From assembly GCF_035317345.1 (NCBI RefSeq), contig NZ_JAYKTU010000001.1: a DNA stretch of 64,000 bases, one strand, 5' to 3'. The DNA is from Cellvibrio fontiphilus. GTDB taxonomy: Bacteria > Pseudomonadota > Gammaproteobacteria > Pseudomonadales > Cellvibrionaceae. The notes below the pieces were generated by a model. That model did not search any database. It had not been told where the DNA came from and saw only the letters and a program-made list of their open reading frames with translations. Of this stretch, positions 17,590-27,408 are shown piece by piece. How positions within the stretch are numbered: position 1 is the first letter of the stretch; each line of letters begins with the position of its first letter. Made by a program: the position numbers and the translations under genes.

Positions 17590-17712
17590 TTACTCAGACA
17601 CAGATTCGACAGCTGCTTCAGCAAAAGACACCAAAGCGCCAAAATCCAACAGGGTAATGCACACTCCTACGCAAAAAATCACGGTTACGACGGAGAGAAC
17701 ATCAACTTTCAT
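17590..17712 (-). CDS. Small (40-residue) single-span membrane protein, unknown
   Basis: ATG at 17712 to TAA at 17590 encodes 40 residues beginning MKVDVLSVVTVIFCVGVCI, one hydrophobic helix (about 5-22) with an acidic C-terminal tail (AEAAVESVSE). An AAGG ribosome binding site lies 8 bases before the ATG, and a GC-rich terminator with T-run follows the stop. These signals on the same strand argue for a real gene in this otherwise empty ~490-bp interval. A longer plus-strand frame here lacks any such support. Function unknown. Confidence 0.65.
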   Translation of the reverse strand: MKVDVLSVVTVIFCVGVCITLLDFGALVSFAEAAVESVSE

Positions 17713-17983
17713 GGTGGTAGCCTTGCATATTATTGCTTTGAATTTAACAGGTATTAAAAAGAGCAGTTTTTATGCCAACCACACAGCAGTCAAAAGACTG
17801 TGGCGCGATCAAATAATAGGCAATTATTTGGAATAATCAAATCTCAATACCCTCTAAATTCGCAATAAATGACACATTTTTGTCAAAGCTGTCACAAAAA
17901 ACCACATAACGTCGGCGAACTGGCCGCAATAGCCCAGACGAAAGCGGGAGATGACACAGCTAATCGATGCACGTTCTCGTCAG

Positions 17984-20551
17984 TTATTGACCAACTTCGA
18001 CATGGCGACTGGTAACATTCCCAAGCCGTGAACGCACTATGACAGTGCCTGACTCCAGGATTTCAGCGCCATCCACGCCCTTCCAGGACTTGCCACCATC
18101 CAAACTGAACTCGGTTGCCAAGCCGGGGAGCGAGGTGTTCACCAACAGCTTGCCGTTATCGATTTTGGCGCCGGGTGGTGGCAGGTAAAAGTCACCTCCC
18201 AAAGCCGCCAGTTTGGGCAACTCCTTGAGACTTAACTGCACTGCAAAATTAGCCCAATCCTGCTGGCGGGCGCGGTTATCGGGTTTATCCCCCTCCCAGT
18301 CGGCTTTGTGCCATGCGCGTTCTGCCAGACTAACCAGGCGCGGATAAATCATTTGCTCAAACTGCGCGCCGGTGCGTACTGTTTCGCTCCAGAGCTGCCC
18401 CTGGATGCCGCGTAGATTTTCCGGTTTTTCCAGTCCTGGCAGGGCACGCCCCACTAAGGCCTCCAGGTTTTCTATGGGTTCCCCCATGCGGGTTTTGTCG
18501 GCATTGGCGTAGAGATTGTCGGGCATAAAACCAAACACTTTTTCGGTGCTGCTGTAACGGGTCGCCCAGTAATAACCGCGCTCTTCGGGGTTGGCCTCAT
18601 GCGGGTGATCGAAATAAAGATGGGTGCCGGGCGACAAAATGACCTCGTAACCGGCATTGGCCAGACGATAAGCGCGGTCGGCCACACCCCACTCCCAGAT
18701 ATTGTCCCAGGCATTGGCCAACACGGTTCTGTTGGCAAATTGTTCGCGATTGAAGGTGTTATTGGGGTCGTACATCAGGCCATCCTCCCAGCCCGCCAGA
18801 GCCAGCCCACGGGTATGGGTAATAGCCGCCAATTTGCTGACAAAATAGGGCTTGAGGTCAGCCACACCGGCAACCCCCTGCTCACCCTTGGCAAACAGCG
18901 CTTCACAGGCCGGTGACGCCGTCCAGGAACCGGCGCCAACCTCATCGCCGCCCATATGGAAGGTCTGCAGTTTGGTTCCGGCTTTGCGGTACATCTGCTG
19001 CAGCTCGTAAATCACCTTATCCACAAACACATAGGTGGAGGGCAAACACACGTTGATAGAGTTATCGGTGTAATTCTGCACAGTAATGTATTGGGATTTA
19101 TCCTGCGGATCGGACAACAGATAGCGCTCGGCAGCGGCTTTGTCGCCCGCTTTCAACAAACGCTTGTAGCGCGCTTCCATCGCTTTGACGGCAGCACGGG
19201 CGTGGCCAGGCATGTCGATTTCCGGGATAACCTCTATGTGGCGCGCATGGGCAAATTTCACAATCTCGATGAAATCCTCGGTGGTGTAATAACCATTACC
19301 CGAGCCGGAGGCGTGGGGGCCAGTGCCCAATTGGGTGAGCAGGCAGGACTGTTCGGTGAGATCAAAACAGCGTTTGCCGCCAATATCCGTCAGTTCTGGC
19401 AGGCCGGGAATCTGTAAACGCCAGCCTTCATCTTCGGTCAGGTGCAAATGCAGCTTGTTCAGTTTGTAGCGCGCCATTTGTTCAATCAGGCGCAGAGTGA
19501 CTTCTTTGCTGTGAAAGTTGCGCGCCATGTCGTAATGCATGCCACGCCAGTTAAAACGAGGGGCATCCGTTACGCTGAGCAGGGGAACCTGAAGGCTGGC
19601 TGCGCCCGGCGCGGGCAGAAGGCTCATCAAGCTTTGGATACCATAAAAAGTCCCCGCATTGTCGCCGCCCACAATAGTGATTTTGTCGCTAGCCACATTC
19701 AACTGGTAGCCTTCAGGCTCAGCTTTATTGGCGTCAACACGCAATTCAATCAACTTGCCAGAAAGGGCAATGTGATCGGCGCTGGATTTGAGCGTCAGAC
19801 CATAAGCCTTGAGTTGCTCTACCAAATAATTGGCCTCGCCGGTCAAGCGTCCGGCAAAACTGATTTGCCAACTGCCATCAAGGGTGGCATTGCCACTGCG
19901 ATATTTCACTTGTTCAGGCGTAGGGATAATCCTGTTGCCTGACTCAACCTTTATCGAATTCACTGCCAGGTTTTGTTCATAGCGGCTGGCGGCGATTGCT
20001 ATCTCATAGCGATCAGTATTGTTGCGCAGCTGCTGTTCCGGCGTTGCTATGGGGGCGATAAAGTCCTGCAAGTTTTCGCTGTCGGTATTGGCAAACACCA
20101 CCGCATTCAAACCCGGCTGGGCGATAAACGCGCGCGGCATAAAGTCGCTGTAACTCACCAAATGCGCGCTGGCTGTGTAAGGAATAGCGATGGAAGCGCC
20201 CGTCGCCAACCCCTTGAACGCCGCCGTGGGTGCTATTTCATGCAGGTCGCCCTGCAGGTGACGCAGCTTCAAACCGCTCACCTCAGTTTCATCCAGCTTA
20301 CGCACCGAATGCAGGTAAATACGCCAATCGCCCTCGCCGGCAGGCAGAGCAACCGACGATGAATTATTGAGGGTGACCTTGGCTTGGGGCTTGGCCGCAA
20401 AATTAGATACCACCGCAAATTCCAACTTGGCATCAGCACCAAAAGCCGTTAACTGCTGCTGGCTCAAATTGCCCGCATAGGCTCCCGAGGCGAATGCCAT
20501 CACCACGGCTGCCAGCGCGCCCGGATACAACCTACGACCAGATACTCTCAT
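17984..20551 (-). CDS. GH20 beta-N-acetylhexosaminidase (chitobiase-like)
   Basis: An 855-residue exported glycosidase that releases terminal GlcNAc from chitin oligomers or glycans by substrate-assisted catalysis. The ATG at 20551 follows GGGGGTTG and opens a Sec signal peptide (basic start, LAAVVMAFASGAYA). Order: CHB_HEX carbohydrate-binding domain (about 30-170), GH20b (about 200-340), catalytic TIM barrel with the FHMGGDEVGAGSW motif (catalytic Asp-Glu pair near residue 536), WEDGLMYDP, and a C-terminal Ig-like CHB_HEX_C. Length fits chitobiases of marine and soil gammaproteobacteria. No Cys lipobox, so periplasmic or secreted. It stands alone with no adjacent regulator or transporter. 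Confidence 0.95.
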   Translation of the reverse strand: MRVSGRRLYPGALAAVVMAFASGAYAGNLSQQQLTAFGADAKLEFAVVSNFAAKPQAKVTLNNSSSVALPAGEGDWRIYLHSVRKLDETEVSGLKLRHLQGDLHEIAPTAAFKGLATGASIAIPYTASAHLVSYSDFMPRAFIAQPGLNAVVFANTDSENLQDFIAPIATPEQQLRNNTDRYEIAIAASRYEQNLAVNSIKVESGNRIIPTPEQVKYRSGNATLDGSWQISFAGRLTGEANYLVEQLKAYGLTLKSSADHIALSGKLIELRVDANKAEPEGYQLNVASDKITIVGGDNAGTFYGIQSLMSLLPAPGAASLQVPLLSVTDAPRFNWRGMHYDMARNFHSKEVTLRLIEQMARYKLNKLHLHLTEDEGWRLQIPGLPELTDIGGKRCFDLTEQSCLLTQLGTGPHASGSGNGYYTTEDFIEIVKFAHARHIEVIPEIDMPGHARAAVKAMEARYKRLLKAGDKAAAERYLLSDPQDKSQYITVQNYTDNSINVCLPSTYVFVDKVIYELQQMYRKAGTKLQTFHMGGDEVGAGSWTASPACEALFAKGEQGVAGVADLKPYFVSKLAAITHTRGLALAGWEDGLMYDPNNTFNREQFANRTVLANAWDNIWEWGVADRAYRLANAGYEVILSPGTHLYFDHPHEANPEERGYYWATRYSSTEKVFGFMPDNLYANADKTRMGEPIENLEALVGRALPGLEKPENLRGIQGQLWSETVRTGAQFEQMIYPRLVSLAERAWHKADWEGDKPDNRARQQDWANFAVQLSLKELPKLAALGGDFYLPPPGAKIDNGKLLVNTSLPGLATEFSLDGGKSWKGVDGAEILESGTVIVRSRLGNVTSRHVEVGQ

Positions 20552-20694
20552 TACAACCCCCGAAGTTTTATTGGATAAATAGGGAGCCAGACAATTACTT
20601 TCTGACAACGTTGTCCAAGATTACACCAAAATCGCCCTTCCGCCAGCCGCTGAACATAAATTAACCTTTTAAAACCAGATCCCAAAAAACAACA

Positions 20695-20713
20695 AAGGGC
20701 GCCGAAGCGCCCC
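20695..20713 (-). terminator. Intrinsic terminator of ilvA
   Basis: GGGCGC-CGAA-GCGCCC hairpin with a T-rich stretch (CCTTTGTTGTTTTTT) on its minus-strand 3' side, just after the ilvA stop. Confidence 0.8.
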
Positions 20714-20738
20714 TGTTAAGCTAAAACCTGCAAGCTGT

Positions 20739-22253
20739 TTAACCCAAAAAGAACTTGTAAGCCTCATTTTTTGTTTCATCCCAGAAGGGATAATTCAGTT
20801 CACTTAAAAAGGTTTTTAACTCGGCGTAATCTTTTTTCGGCACTTGCATGCCTACCAGTACCCGCGCGGAGGCCGAGCCGTGGTTGCGGTAGTGGAACAG
20901 GGAGATGTTCCAGCGACCGGCGACCTTGGTGAGGAAGGTCATCAGCGCACCGGGGCGCTCGGGGAACTCAAAGCGGTAGAGCACTTCATCAGTGATTTGC
21001 GGGGCGTGACCGCCTACCAGATGGCGGATATGCAGTTTTGCCAGCTCGTTTTCGGTCATATCCACCAGGTCGTACCCCTGGGCTTTTAATTCGGCGACCA
21101 AATCCGCTCGGTCAGTGCCACCAGCCGCTACCTGCACACCCACAAAAATGCGCGCATCCTTGGCATCGGCGTAGCGGTAGTTAAATTCGGTGATATTGCG
21201 CTTGCCCAGCGCCTTGCAAAACTCTTTGTAAGCACCCGGGCGTTCGGGAATGGTTACCGCCAGAATCGCCTCGCGCTGTTCACCGATTTCGGTGCGCTCG
21301 CTGATGTAGCGCAGGCGATCAAAATTGATGTTGGCACCGCAATCGATGGCCACAAAGGTTTGGCCGGTGATGCCGCGCTCGGCCACGTATTTTTTCAAAC
21401 CAGCCACACTCACCGCACCGGCAGGCTCGGCGATAGAGCGGGTGTCTTCAAAGATGTCTTTAATGCCCGCGCAAATTTCATCGTTGCTGACCGTCATGCA
21501 TTCATCGACCACCTTGCGCAGCACGCGGAAGGTTTCCTCGCCAATTTGTGCCACCGCAATGCCATCGGCAAAGATGCCCACCTGCGGCAATACCACGCGT
21601 TTTTTCTTCTCCATCGCCGCCAGCAGGCATGCAGACTCTTCCGATTCAACCGCAATAATTTTGGTTTCGGGGCGCAGGTATTTCACATAGGCACCTATGC
21701 CCGCTGCCAAACCACCACCGCCCACGGCGATAAAAATCGCATCGATTTTGCCGGGGTACTGGCGCAGGATTTCCATGCCGATAGTGCCTTGGCCGGCAAT
21801 TACATCCGGGTCATCAAAGGGGTGGATGTAGGTCATGCCTTTTTCTTCCACCAACTTTTTGGCGTGCGCCGAAGCCTCGTCGTAGCTGTCGCCATGCAAC
21901 ACCACTTTAGCGCCGCGCGCTTTGACGGCGTCCACCTTGATTGCGGGCGTAGTGCGCGGCATCACTATGGTCGCTTTGATACCCAAATGCTGGGCACCCA
22001 GCGCCAAACCCTGGGCATGGTTGCCGGCTGAAGCCGCAATCACACCGCGCGCACGTTCGGCTTCCGTGAGCATCTGCAGCTTGTTGTAGGCACCGCGCAA
22101 TTTGAACGAAAACACTGGCTGTAAATCTTCGCGCTTGAGCAGCACTTTGTTGCCGGTGCGCGCTGAAAGCAGGCGCGCTTCATCGAGCGGCGTTTCCACC
22201 GCGAGGTCGTAAATACGGGCGTTGAGGATACGTTTTATGTAGGTTTCAGGCAT
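20739..22253 (-). CDS. ilvA: Threonine ammonia-lyase, biosynthetic
   Basis: A 504-residue PLP enzyme making 2-oxobutanoate for isoleucine. The PLP lysine motif FSFKLRGAYNK, the ASAGNHAQG substrate loop and the glycine-rich VGGGGLAAG phosphate loop are present. The C-terminal ~180 residues hold two ACT-like regulatory domains (EQREAILAVTIPERPGAYKEF and TDEVLYRFEFPERPGALMTF), the arrangement of isoleucine-inhibited biosynthetic enzymes. It is divergent from rpiA, as in Pseudomonas. Confidence 0.96.
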   Translation of the reverse strand: MPETYIKRILNARIYDLAVETPLDEARLLSARTGNKVLLKREDLQPVFSFKLRGAYNKLQMLTEAERARGVIAASAGNHAQGLALGAQHLGIKATIVMPRTTPAIKVDAVKARGAKVVLHGDSYDEASAHAKKLVEEKGMTYIHPFDDPDVIAGQGTIGMEILRQYPGKIDAIFIAVGGGGLAAGIGAYVKYLRPETKIIAVESEESACLLAAMEKKKRVVLPQVGIFADGIAVAQIGEETFRVLRKVVDECMTVSNDEICAGIKDIFEDTRSIAEPAGAVSVAGLKKYVAERGITGQTFVAIDCGANINFDRLRYISERTEIGEQREAILAVTIPERPGAYKEFCKALGKRNITEFNYRYADAKDARIFVGVQVAAGGTDRADLVAELKAQGYDLVDMTENELAKLHIRHLVGGHAPQITDEVLYRFEFPERPGALMTFLTKVAGRWNISLFHYRNHGSASARVLVGMQVPKKDYAELKTFLSELNYPFWDETKNEAYKFFLG

Positions 22254-22373
22254 GTCAGTTCTTGCTTGGAGGGAAGAAAATGTCGCCGCAGTGTAAACAA
22301 TTTAGCCGCCGCTGGCACGGCGAAAATCCGTATAATGCGGCAAGATTTCGATCCAGCTCCCGAGAACAATCCC

Positions 22374-23048
22374 ATGACCCAAGACCAGCTCAAACAAGCC
22401 GTGGCGCGCGCCGCGATTGAATACATCAAACCCAAATTATTCAGCGATTCCATTATTGGTGTAGGCACAGGCTCTACCGCCAATTTTTTTATCGACTACC
22501 TGGGTGAAATACGCGATCACTTTGCCGGCGCCGTGGCCAGCTCCGATGCCTCCGCCGCGCGCCTGCAAAAACTCGGCATTGAAGTGCTGGACTGCAATGC
22601 GGTGAGCGAATTGGTGGTGTATGTGGATGGCGCCGATGAAAGCAATGCCTACCTGCACCTGATCAAAGGTGGCGGCGCCGCACTCACACGCGAGAAAATT
22701 GTGCGCGCGGTTTCCAGGGAGTTTGTGTGTATCGCCGATGAAAGCAAATGGGTGGATGTTTTAGGCAAGTTCCCGCTGCCGGTGGAAGTAATCCCAATGG
22801 CGCGCTCCTACGTGGCACGCGAACTGGTCAAACTGGGCGGCGCCCCGGTGTACCGCGAGGGCGTGGTAACCGACAACGGCAATGTGATTCTGGATGTACA
22901 CAACCTGCAGATCATTGACCCGGTTGCACTGGAAACCGCCATCAACCAAATTACCGGTGTGGTGACTAACGGTTTGTTTGCGGCAAAAGGGGCCGAAGTG
23001 CTGCTGCTGGGCACCAAAGACGGCGTTAAAACTATTTATCCCAAATAA
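22374..23048 (+). CDS. rpiA: Ribose-5-phosphate isomerase A
   Basis: A 224-residue isomerase of the pentose phosphate pathway. Signature regions: GVGTGSTANFFIDYL (phosphate binding), VDGADESN, KGGGAALTREKIV with the catalytic Glu/Lys region, and DESKWVDVLGKFPLPVEV. The ATG at 22374 is preferred: the frame is open 36 codons further upstream but that part overlaps the ilvA promoter region and matches nothing. Length fits E. coli RpiA (219). Confidence 0.96.
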   Translation: MTQDQLKQAVARAAIEYIKPKLFSDSIIGVGTGSTANFFIDYLGEIRDHFAGAVASSDASAARLQKLGIEVLDCNAVSELVVYVDGADESNAYLHLIKGGGAALTREKIVRAVSREFVCIADESKWVDVLGKFPLPVEVIPMARSYVARELVKLGGAPVYREGVVTDNGNVILDVHNLQIIDPVALETAINQITGVVTNGLFAAKGAEVLLLGTKDGVKTIYPK

Positions 23049-23071
23049 ATATCCCTCCGCTTACCCTGATT

Positions 23072-23098
23072 AAGGCTCCAGCCATCGCTGGCGCCTTT
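23072..23098 (+). terminator. Intrinsic terminator of rpiA
   Basis: AAGGCTCCAGC / GCTGGCGCCTT stem with a CATC loop and one mismatch, followed by TTTTCTCT, 24 bp after the rpiA stop. Confidence 0.8.
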
Positions 23099-23143
23099 TC
23101 TCTCCTATACTCTCAGCTCTACCCCCGTCCTAAGGATCTCATC

Positions 23144-24763
23144 ATGTTCTCCTTCTCCAGTATCCAGGGGCGACTGCTGGTAGCAGTCAGCGCCGGTGTC
23201 GTGTTGTTTATGATCATCAGCGGTATCGCCATTGCCCTGCTGAGCAGCACAATCACTAATTACAACCAGTTGATTGCCAATTCGGTCGCCCATGAGCGCG
23301 CCATTAGCAGCATGAACTACCACTTCAAAACCCAGGTACAGGAGTGGAAAAACGTGCTCTTGCGCGGCAAAAATCCGGACAAACTGCAGCAGTACTGGAG
23401 CCAGTTTGAACAGTTGCAGCGCGACATACAGGCCGAAGGCAAAAAGCTGAGCGGCGAATTGGAGGGCGAGAGCAAGCGTCAGGTCGATGGATTTTTACGC
23501 GCCCATGAAACTGCATTTGGCCGCTACCAGAGCGGCTTAGCCGCCTTTAAAGCCGCCGATTTTGACTCTGCAGCAGGCGATGCCGCAGTAGCCGGCATAG
23601 ACCGCGAACCCAGCAAATTACTGGAGGAGTCCGCGGCCCTGATCAGTGCCAGGGTTGTGGCCGAAACCAAAGCCAATCTGGAAGCCAGCGCCAAGGTGTC
23701 CTTCTGGGCCGGTGCACTGATTCTGTGCGGCGGCATTCTGGTGGTATTTTTAGTCCTGATTATTTTGCGCAAAAATCTACTGGCACCGCTTGGCTTGCTG
23801 AACCAGCACCTGAGTAAACTGGCGGCCGGTAATTTTCGCGAGCCGCTGCATTTCAGGGATAACAGTGAACTGGGCAAACTGGGTGCAAGCATCCAGCAGG
23901 TGCAGGAGAGCATTGTGAAAGTAGTCGCCGCCGTGCAGGGTTCCATGCAGAGCCTGAATGAGGCTTCCGGCCAGATCACCGCCACAGCATCGACCCTCGC
24001 GCGCTACACGGATCAAACCCATCACGCGACTGATCAGGTCTCCGCCGCCATCACCGAGATGACGGCCACCGTACAGGAAGTGGCGAGCAATGCCGGCGGT
24101 GCTGCCGATGCCGCCCAAAATGCCGACAACAATGCCAACAAAGGGCTGAAGATAATGGAAAACACCCTGGGGGCGATTGATCAACTCAGCCGCGAGGTAA
24201 ACCACGTGGGTCAGGTGATGAACCAATTGGAGGGCAACACCAGCCGGATTGGCGGCGTTCTGGATGTGATTAAAAACGTTGCGGAGCAGACCAACTTGCT
24301 GGCCTTGAACGCGGCCATTGAAGCGGCTCGCGCCGGTGAACAAGGGCGCGGTTTTGCGGTAGTGGCCGATGAAGTGCGCTCGCTGGCCAAACGCACCCAG
24401 GATTCCACTGCCGAGATCCAACAGATCATCCACGCCGTGCAACAGGGCGCGAGCAATGCGATGACCGCTATGCAATCCAGCCTGACAAAAACCAGCACCA
24501 CTATGGAGATGGCAGGGCAGGCGGGCAATTCCATCAACGAGATCAGCCAGTCAGTCAACCGTATCCTTGGCATGAATATGCAAATCGCTACCGCTGCCGA
24601 GGAGCAGAGCTACACCGCTGAGGAGATCAATAAAAACATTATCCAGGTGGTCAACTTGATCGATAACGTCAATCAGGATGCCCAAAAGTCAGTGCTTATT
24701 GCCCAGCGTCTGGATTCCACTGCCAAGAACCTGCAGGCCCAGATCGCCCATTTTGCGATTTGA
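23144..24763 (+). CDS. Methyl-accepting chemotaxis protein
   Basis: A 539-residue transmembrane chemoreceptor. TM1 is at about residues 12-34 and TM2 at about 188-210, enclosing a ~150-residue helical periplasmic sensor, probably of the four-helix-bundle type. HAMP follows (about 211-265), then the long cytoplasmic coiled coil with the conserved hairpin tip EQTNLLALNAAIEAARAGEQ and GFAVVADEVRSLAKRT. There is no CheR/CheB-binding pentapeptide at the end (it ends AQIAHFAI). The ligand is unknown. It stands alone with its own terminator. Confidence 0.94.
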   Translation: MFSFSSIQGRLLVAVSAGVVLFMIISGIAIALLSSTITNYNQLIANSVAHERAISSMNYHFKTQVQEWKNVLLRGKNPDKLQQYWSQFEQLQRDIQAEGKKLSGELEGESKRQVDGFLRAHETAFGRYQSGLAAFKAADFDSAAGDAAVAGIDREPSKLLEESAALISARVVAETKANLEASAKVSFWAGALILCGGILVVFLVLIILRKNLLAPLGLLNQHLSKLAAGNFREPLHFRDNSELGKLGASIQQVQESIVKVVAAVQGSMQSLNEASGQITATASTLARYTDQTHHATDQVSAAITEMTATVQEVASNAGGAADAAQNADNNANKGLKIMENTLGAIDQLSREVNHVGQVMNQLEGNTSRIGGVLDVIKNVAEQTNLLALNAAIEAARAGEQGRGFAVVADEVRSLAKRTQDSTAEIQQIIHAVQQGASNAMTAMQSSLTKTSTTMEMAGQAGNSINEISQSVNRILGMNMQIATAAEEQSYTAEEINKNIIQVVNLIDNVNQDAQKSVLIAQRLDSTAKNLQAQIAHFAI

Positions 24764-24787
24764 CACTGGCAAGATTCACGGGCGAAA

Positions 24788-24813
24788 AAAAAACCGGGTG
24801 CGCCCGGTTTTTT
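24788..24813. terminator. Intrinsic terminator (bidirectional)
   Basis: AAAAAACCGGG-TGCG-CCCGGTTTTTT between the convergent chemoreceptor and choice-of-anchor A genes; A/T runs on both sides allow use on either strand. Confidence 0.85.
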
Positions 24814-24858
24814 CACATCCAATCTTTTACATCCAATCACTGACAGCAAAAAGCCGAT

Positions 24859-25815
24859 TTACGCAGAGCGCAGACGGCCCAGTCCAATCAACCCCAGACC
24901 GGTCAATAACAATAAGAAAATCGACGGCTCATTGACCTTGGTTACGGGAGGCGTGTAACTCCAGTTACCGGTGTGGATTTCACCATTGCCCTCATAGGAT
25001 TTAGCAGCAATAGCGCCATCCAGATTGGAATTGGTTTTGATGGTAGCGTTTAATGCCAGCACTGAACCGTACCAGGAATCACCAAAGTTCAGGTCAGTGG
25101 CCTCATAAAAATTCCACAGCACATGGTTCATGTTGTTGCGGAAACTGTTGGTGCCGTTTTTGGTGGTGCCGGCGTTAAAAGTGGTGCCAGATACGTTGAT
25201 CACCACATTAAGTGCGGTGGCAAAATCCAGATTCAAACTCCACTGCGGGCCGGTCAGCTGCTCGACAGTGATATTAAATACCACCAGATCAGTAGGCGCT
25301 CCGGTGTAAGTGAATGCCTTGTTGTTCATATCACCCACCAGCGAGGTATTGTCCGAGCTGGCCAACCCCCTGTAGTAATCCGACTCTGCCTGCAGCTCGG
25401 CAAAAAGGCTCGCCTTCTCAGCAGTCAGTGAGCCATCGGTGACTTTTTTCAGGCAGCCATTGGGCACCAATCCCGCGCCATTACATATGTTGGTGGGACC
25501 GGTAAAGTTACCTTCATAAGCCAGATAGCCACGGTCAATATGGGTGCCGCTGTTACTGGCAAAATTCCCCACCACCTTGACGGTATTGTCGGTGGAGTTA
25601 AGCGGTTCTTTTTGGGCAAATACCGAAGCATTTACCACATTGCCGCCAATAAACGATTTACCTTCTATATGGCCACTACCGCCAGAAACCTTCAAGTCGC
25701 CCGACAATATCAGGTTGTAGTCATTGAGGGGGCCGGCGCTGGCAAAAGAGGAGAATCCAAGAAGCGCGGCAACAAGCAAATTGCAGCCGGTGATGCGATA
25801 GCGAGCAAAAGTCAT
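24859..25815 (-). CDS. Choice-of-anchor A domain protein with PEP-CTERM-like sorting tail
   Basis: A 318-residue exported surface protein. The ATG at 25815 opens a signal peptide (MTFARYRITGCNLLVAALLGF...SFASA). The mature part starts with the choice-of-anchor A pattern (NLILSGDLKVSGGSGHIEGK, FIGGNVVNAS), a beta-helix-like adhesion or matrix domain. The C-terminus has an EPS motif, a hydrophobic helix and a basic end (NEPSIFLLLLTGLGLIGLGR), the layout recognised by exosortase EpsH-type systems. No exosortase gene lies in this window. A CRP-like site lies about 107 bp upstream (25922-25937). Confidence 0.85.
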   Translation of the reverse strand: MTFARYRITGCNLLVAALLGFSSFASAGPLNDYNLILSGDLKVSGGSGHIEGKSFIGGNVVNASVFAQKEPLNSTDNTVKVVGNFASNSGTHIDRGYLAYEGNFTGPTNICNGAGLVPNGCLKKVTDGSLTAEKASLFAELQAESDYYRGLASSDNTSLVGDMNNKAFTYTGAPTDLVVFNITVEQLTGPQWSLNLDFATALNVVINVSGTTFNAGTTKNGTNSFRNNMNHVLWNFYEATDLNFGDSWYGSVLALNATIKTNSNLDGAIAAKSYEGNGEIHTGNWSYTPPVTKVNEPSIFLLLLTGLGLIGLGRLRSA

Positions 25816-25921
25816 AAGAAAACCTGTAGTAGTAAGATCGACTTCTATGAGTAAGCCATGCAATGCAGGCTTTGTGCCCAAACGCGTTTATCCTTTCAAA
25901 TCAATAATAAGCGCCACCTAA

Positions 25922-25937
25922 CGTGACACAGGTCACA
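25922..25937 (-). promoter_or_regulatory. Candidate CRP/Vfr binding site
   Basis: CGTGA-CACAGG-TCACA matches the TGTGA-N6-TCACA consensus at 9 of 10 positions. It lies in the ~280-bp interval upstream of the choice-of-anchor A gene and past the 3' end of man26A, so it would act on the former. Confidence 0.45.
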
Positions 25938-26094
25938 CAAAACTGTCAATTTTACCGACATTAATAAATTGACAGCGAAGGACATATTTTGGCTGATTAA
26001 GAATAGCAATCGATTTCTATCACTATCTCACCCCACCCAAGTTCAATTGGACAGGGGGAGGCAAATACCTCTGCGACTGGCAGGTAGAGCGCGA

Positions 26095-27354
26095 CTAGTG
26101 GTAAAGCGCGGGAAGTTCCGTCTCGAATAACACAAACGGATGGGCAAAAAATGCCTTGAAGTCTTCAGCGGTTGCTTGCCCAGGATAAGGGGCAAAAAAC
26201 TGCTCTTCCTTTTCGCGCGCCAGATTGGCATTGCGCCACACCATGACGTAGGTGATCTCACTGGCGAGAGGGTCGGCAAGGGTTGGTGCCAGAATCCGCT
26301 CGGTCCAGAAATTGGGCACAGTAAGTTTGTTATTGCCGGTTTCAGTGAGCGCCGCGATTTTGTTGCGCGCACGGGCAATGCTGGCGATCTGTTTCAGTGC
26401 GGCGGTGAAATGGGCTTTTTGCTCATCGGCGCTCGCCGTATTGGCGATATGACCAACATCCCAATAGTTGTCCAAACCTATTACGTCCACATAGCTATCG
26501 CCCGGGTAGCCGTAAAAGTAACCGCCCTCAAAATCGGCCATATCCAAACGGCTGCGGTCCGGTGAATAGGCGTAAATCAGATTGCGCAGGCCTTTTTCAT
26601 CGCGCAAATATTCCACCGTAAAACGCCACAGTGCGATGTAATCCGCCTCGCTGGCATTGCCTTTGCCCCACCAGAACCAATCGCCATTGTGCTCATGCCA
26701 GGGGCGGAAAATAATCGGGATCGGATGGCTATTGCCCGCCGCATCGGTCGCGACCAGCGCCGCATTAAATTCCACAAAAGTATCCAGATAGGCTTTTAAT
26801 TGCGCGTGTTTGGCGCCGCCGGGAATCAACTCATGCACGGTGGGGGTTTTGTCCCAGGAGTTGCCGCCGGACACCGGGCTGTACATGTGCCAGCTAATGG
26901 TAATCACCGCGCCGCGACTGTATCCGGCTTTGATCCACTCCTGCATTTGCTTGAAGTTGACGCCGTCCAGATTCTTTTCCTGCCCCAACTCCAAACCACC
27001 CAATTCCCAGCCGTAGAGCGCCGGGTTGGAGCCGCTCACGTCGCGCACGTCAGAGCGATCCAAGTCGCCTTCCCAATGCACGCCGTAGGCCAGGCTGTCC
27101 TCGTGGCCAAACAGCATGTGTTTACCGCGCAATGCAGCCAGATTGTTGTAGAGCGCAAGGGTTTGGCGAGTGGCTTGTTTATCGATAAGCGACAGGAACT
27201 CTGCGGGTGCATTTATGCCGGAAGCTTGTGCTGGAGCCGCAGCCGGTGCTGAGGCTGTTGAGCTTGCTGTCCCAGCAGTCTGACGGTCGCAACCAAATAA
27301 AAAACTGGCACACAACAGCAAGGACACCAAGGGCAGGCGGGGGCGTATAAACAT
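26095..27354 (-). CDS. man26A: GH26 endo-beta-1,4-mannanase, lipoprotein
   Basis: A 419-residue GH26 mannanase closely matching in size and layout the surface-anchored Man26A of Cellvibrio japonicus, which attacks manno-oligosaccharides and mannan. The N-terminus is a lipoprotein signal with lipobox ending at Cys22 (SFLFGC), then an Ala/Ser-rich linker (about 23-50). Catalytic acid/base is Glu221 in FRPWHEHNGDWFWWG, and the nucleophile is Glu338 in AALTETGNN. HGHEDS-type residues near 84 (FGHEDSLAYG) and the WHMYSP segment are typical of the family. A LacI-type operator lies 55 bp upstream (27409-27422), suggesting sugar-controlled expression. Confidence 0.94.
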   Translation of the reverse strand: MFIRPRLPLVSLLLCASFLFGCDRQTAGTASSTASAPAAAPAQASGINAPAEFLSLIDKQATRQTLALYNNLAALRGKHMLFGHEDSLAYGVHWEGDLDRSDVRDVSGSNPALYGWELGGLELGQEKNLDGVNFKQMQEWIKAGYSRGAVITISWHMYSPVSGGNSWDKTPTVHELIPGGAKHAQLKAYLDTFVEFNAALVATDAAGNSHPIPIIFRPWHEHNGDWFWWGKGNASEADYIALWRFTVEYLRDEKGLRNLIYAYSPDRSRLDMADFEGGYFYGYPGDSYVDVIGLDNYWDVGHIANTASADEQKAHFTAALKQIASIARARNKIAALTETGNNKLTVPNFWTERILAPTLADPLASEITYVMVWRNANLAREKEEQFFAPYPGQATAEDFKAFFAHPFVLFETELPALYH

Positions 27355-27408
27355 AGGGATTTCCTCAAATAGGGCAAAAAACTGGCTAAATTCTTATCTT
27401 TCTTTAAA

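Noticed and set aside
17510..17836. 108-residue plus-strand open frame after ygfA
   Set aside because: No ribosome binding site, no similarity, and it covers the terminator and the better supported 40-residue minus-strand gene.
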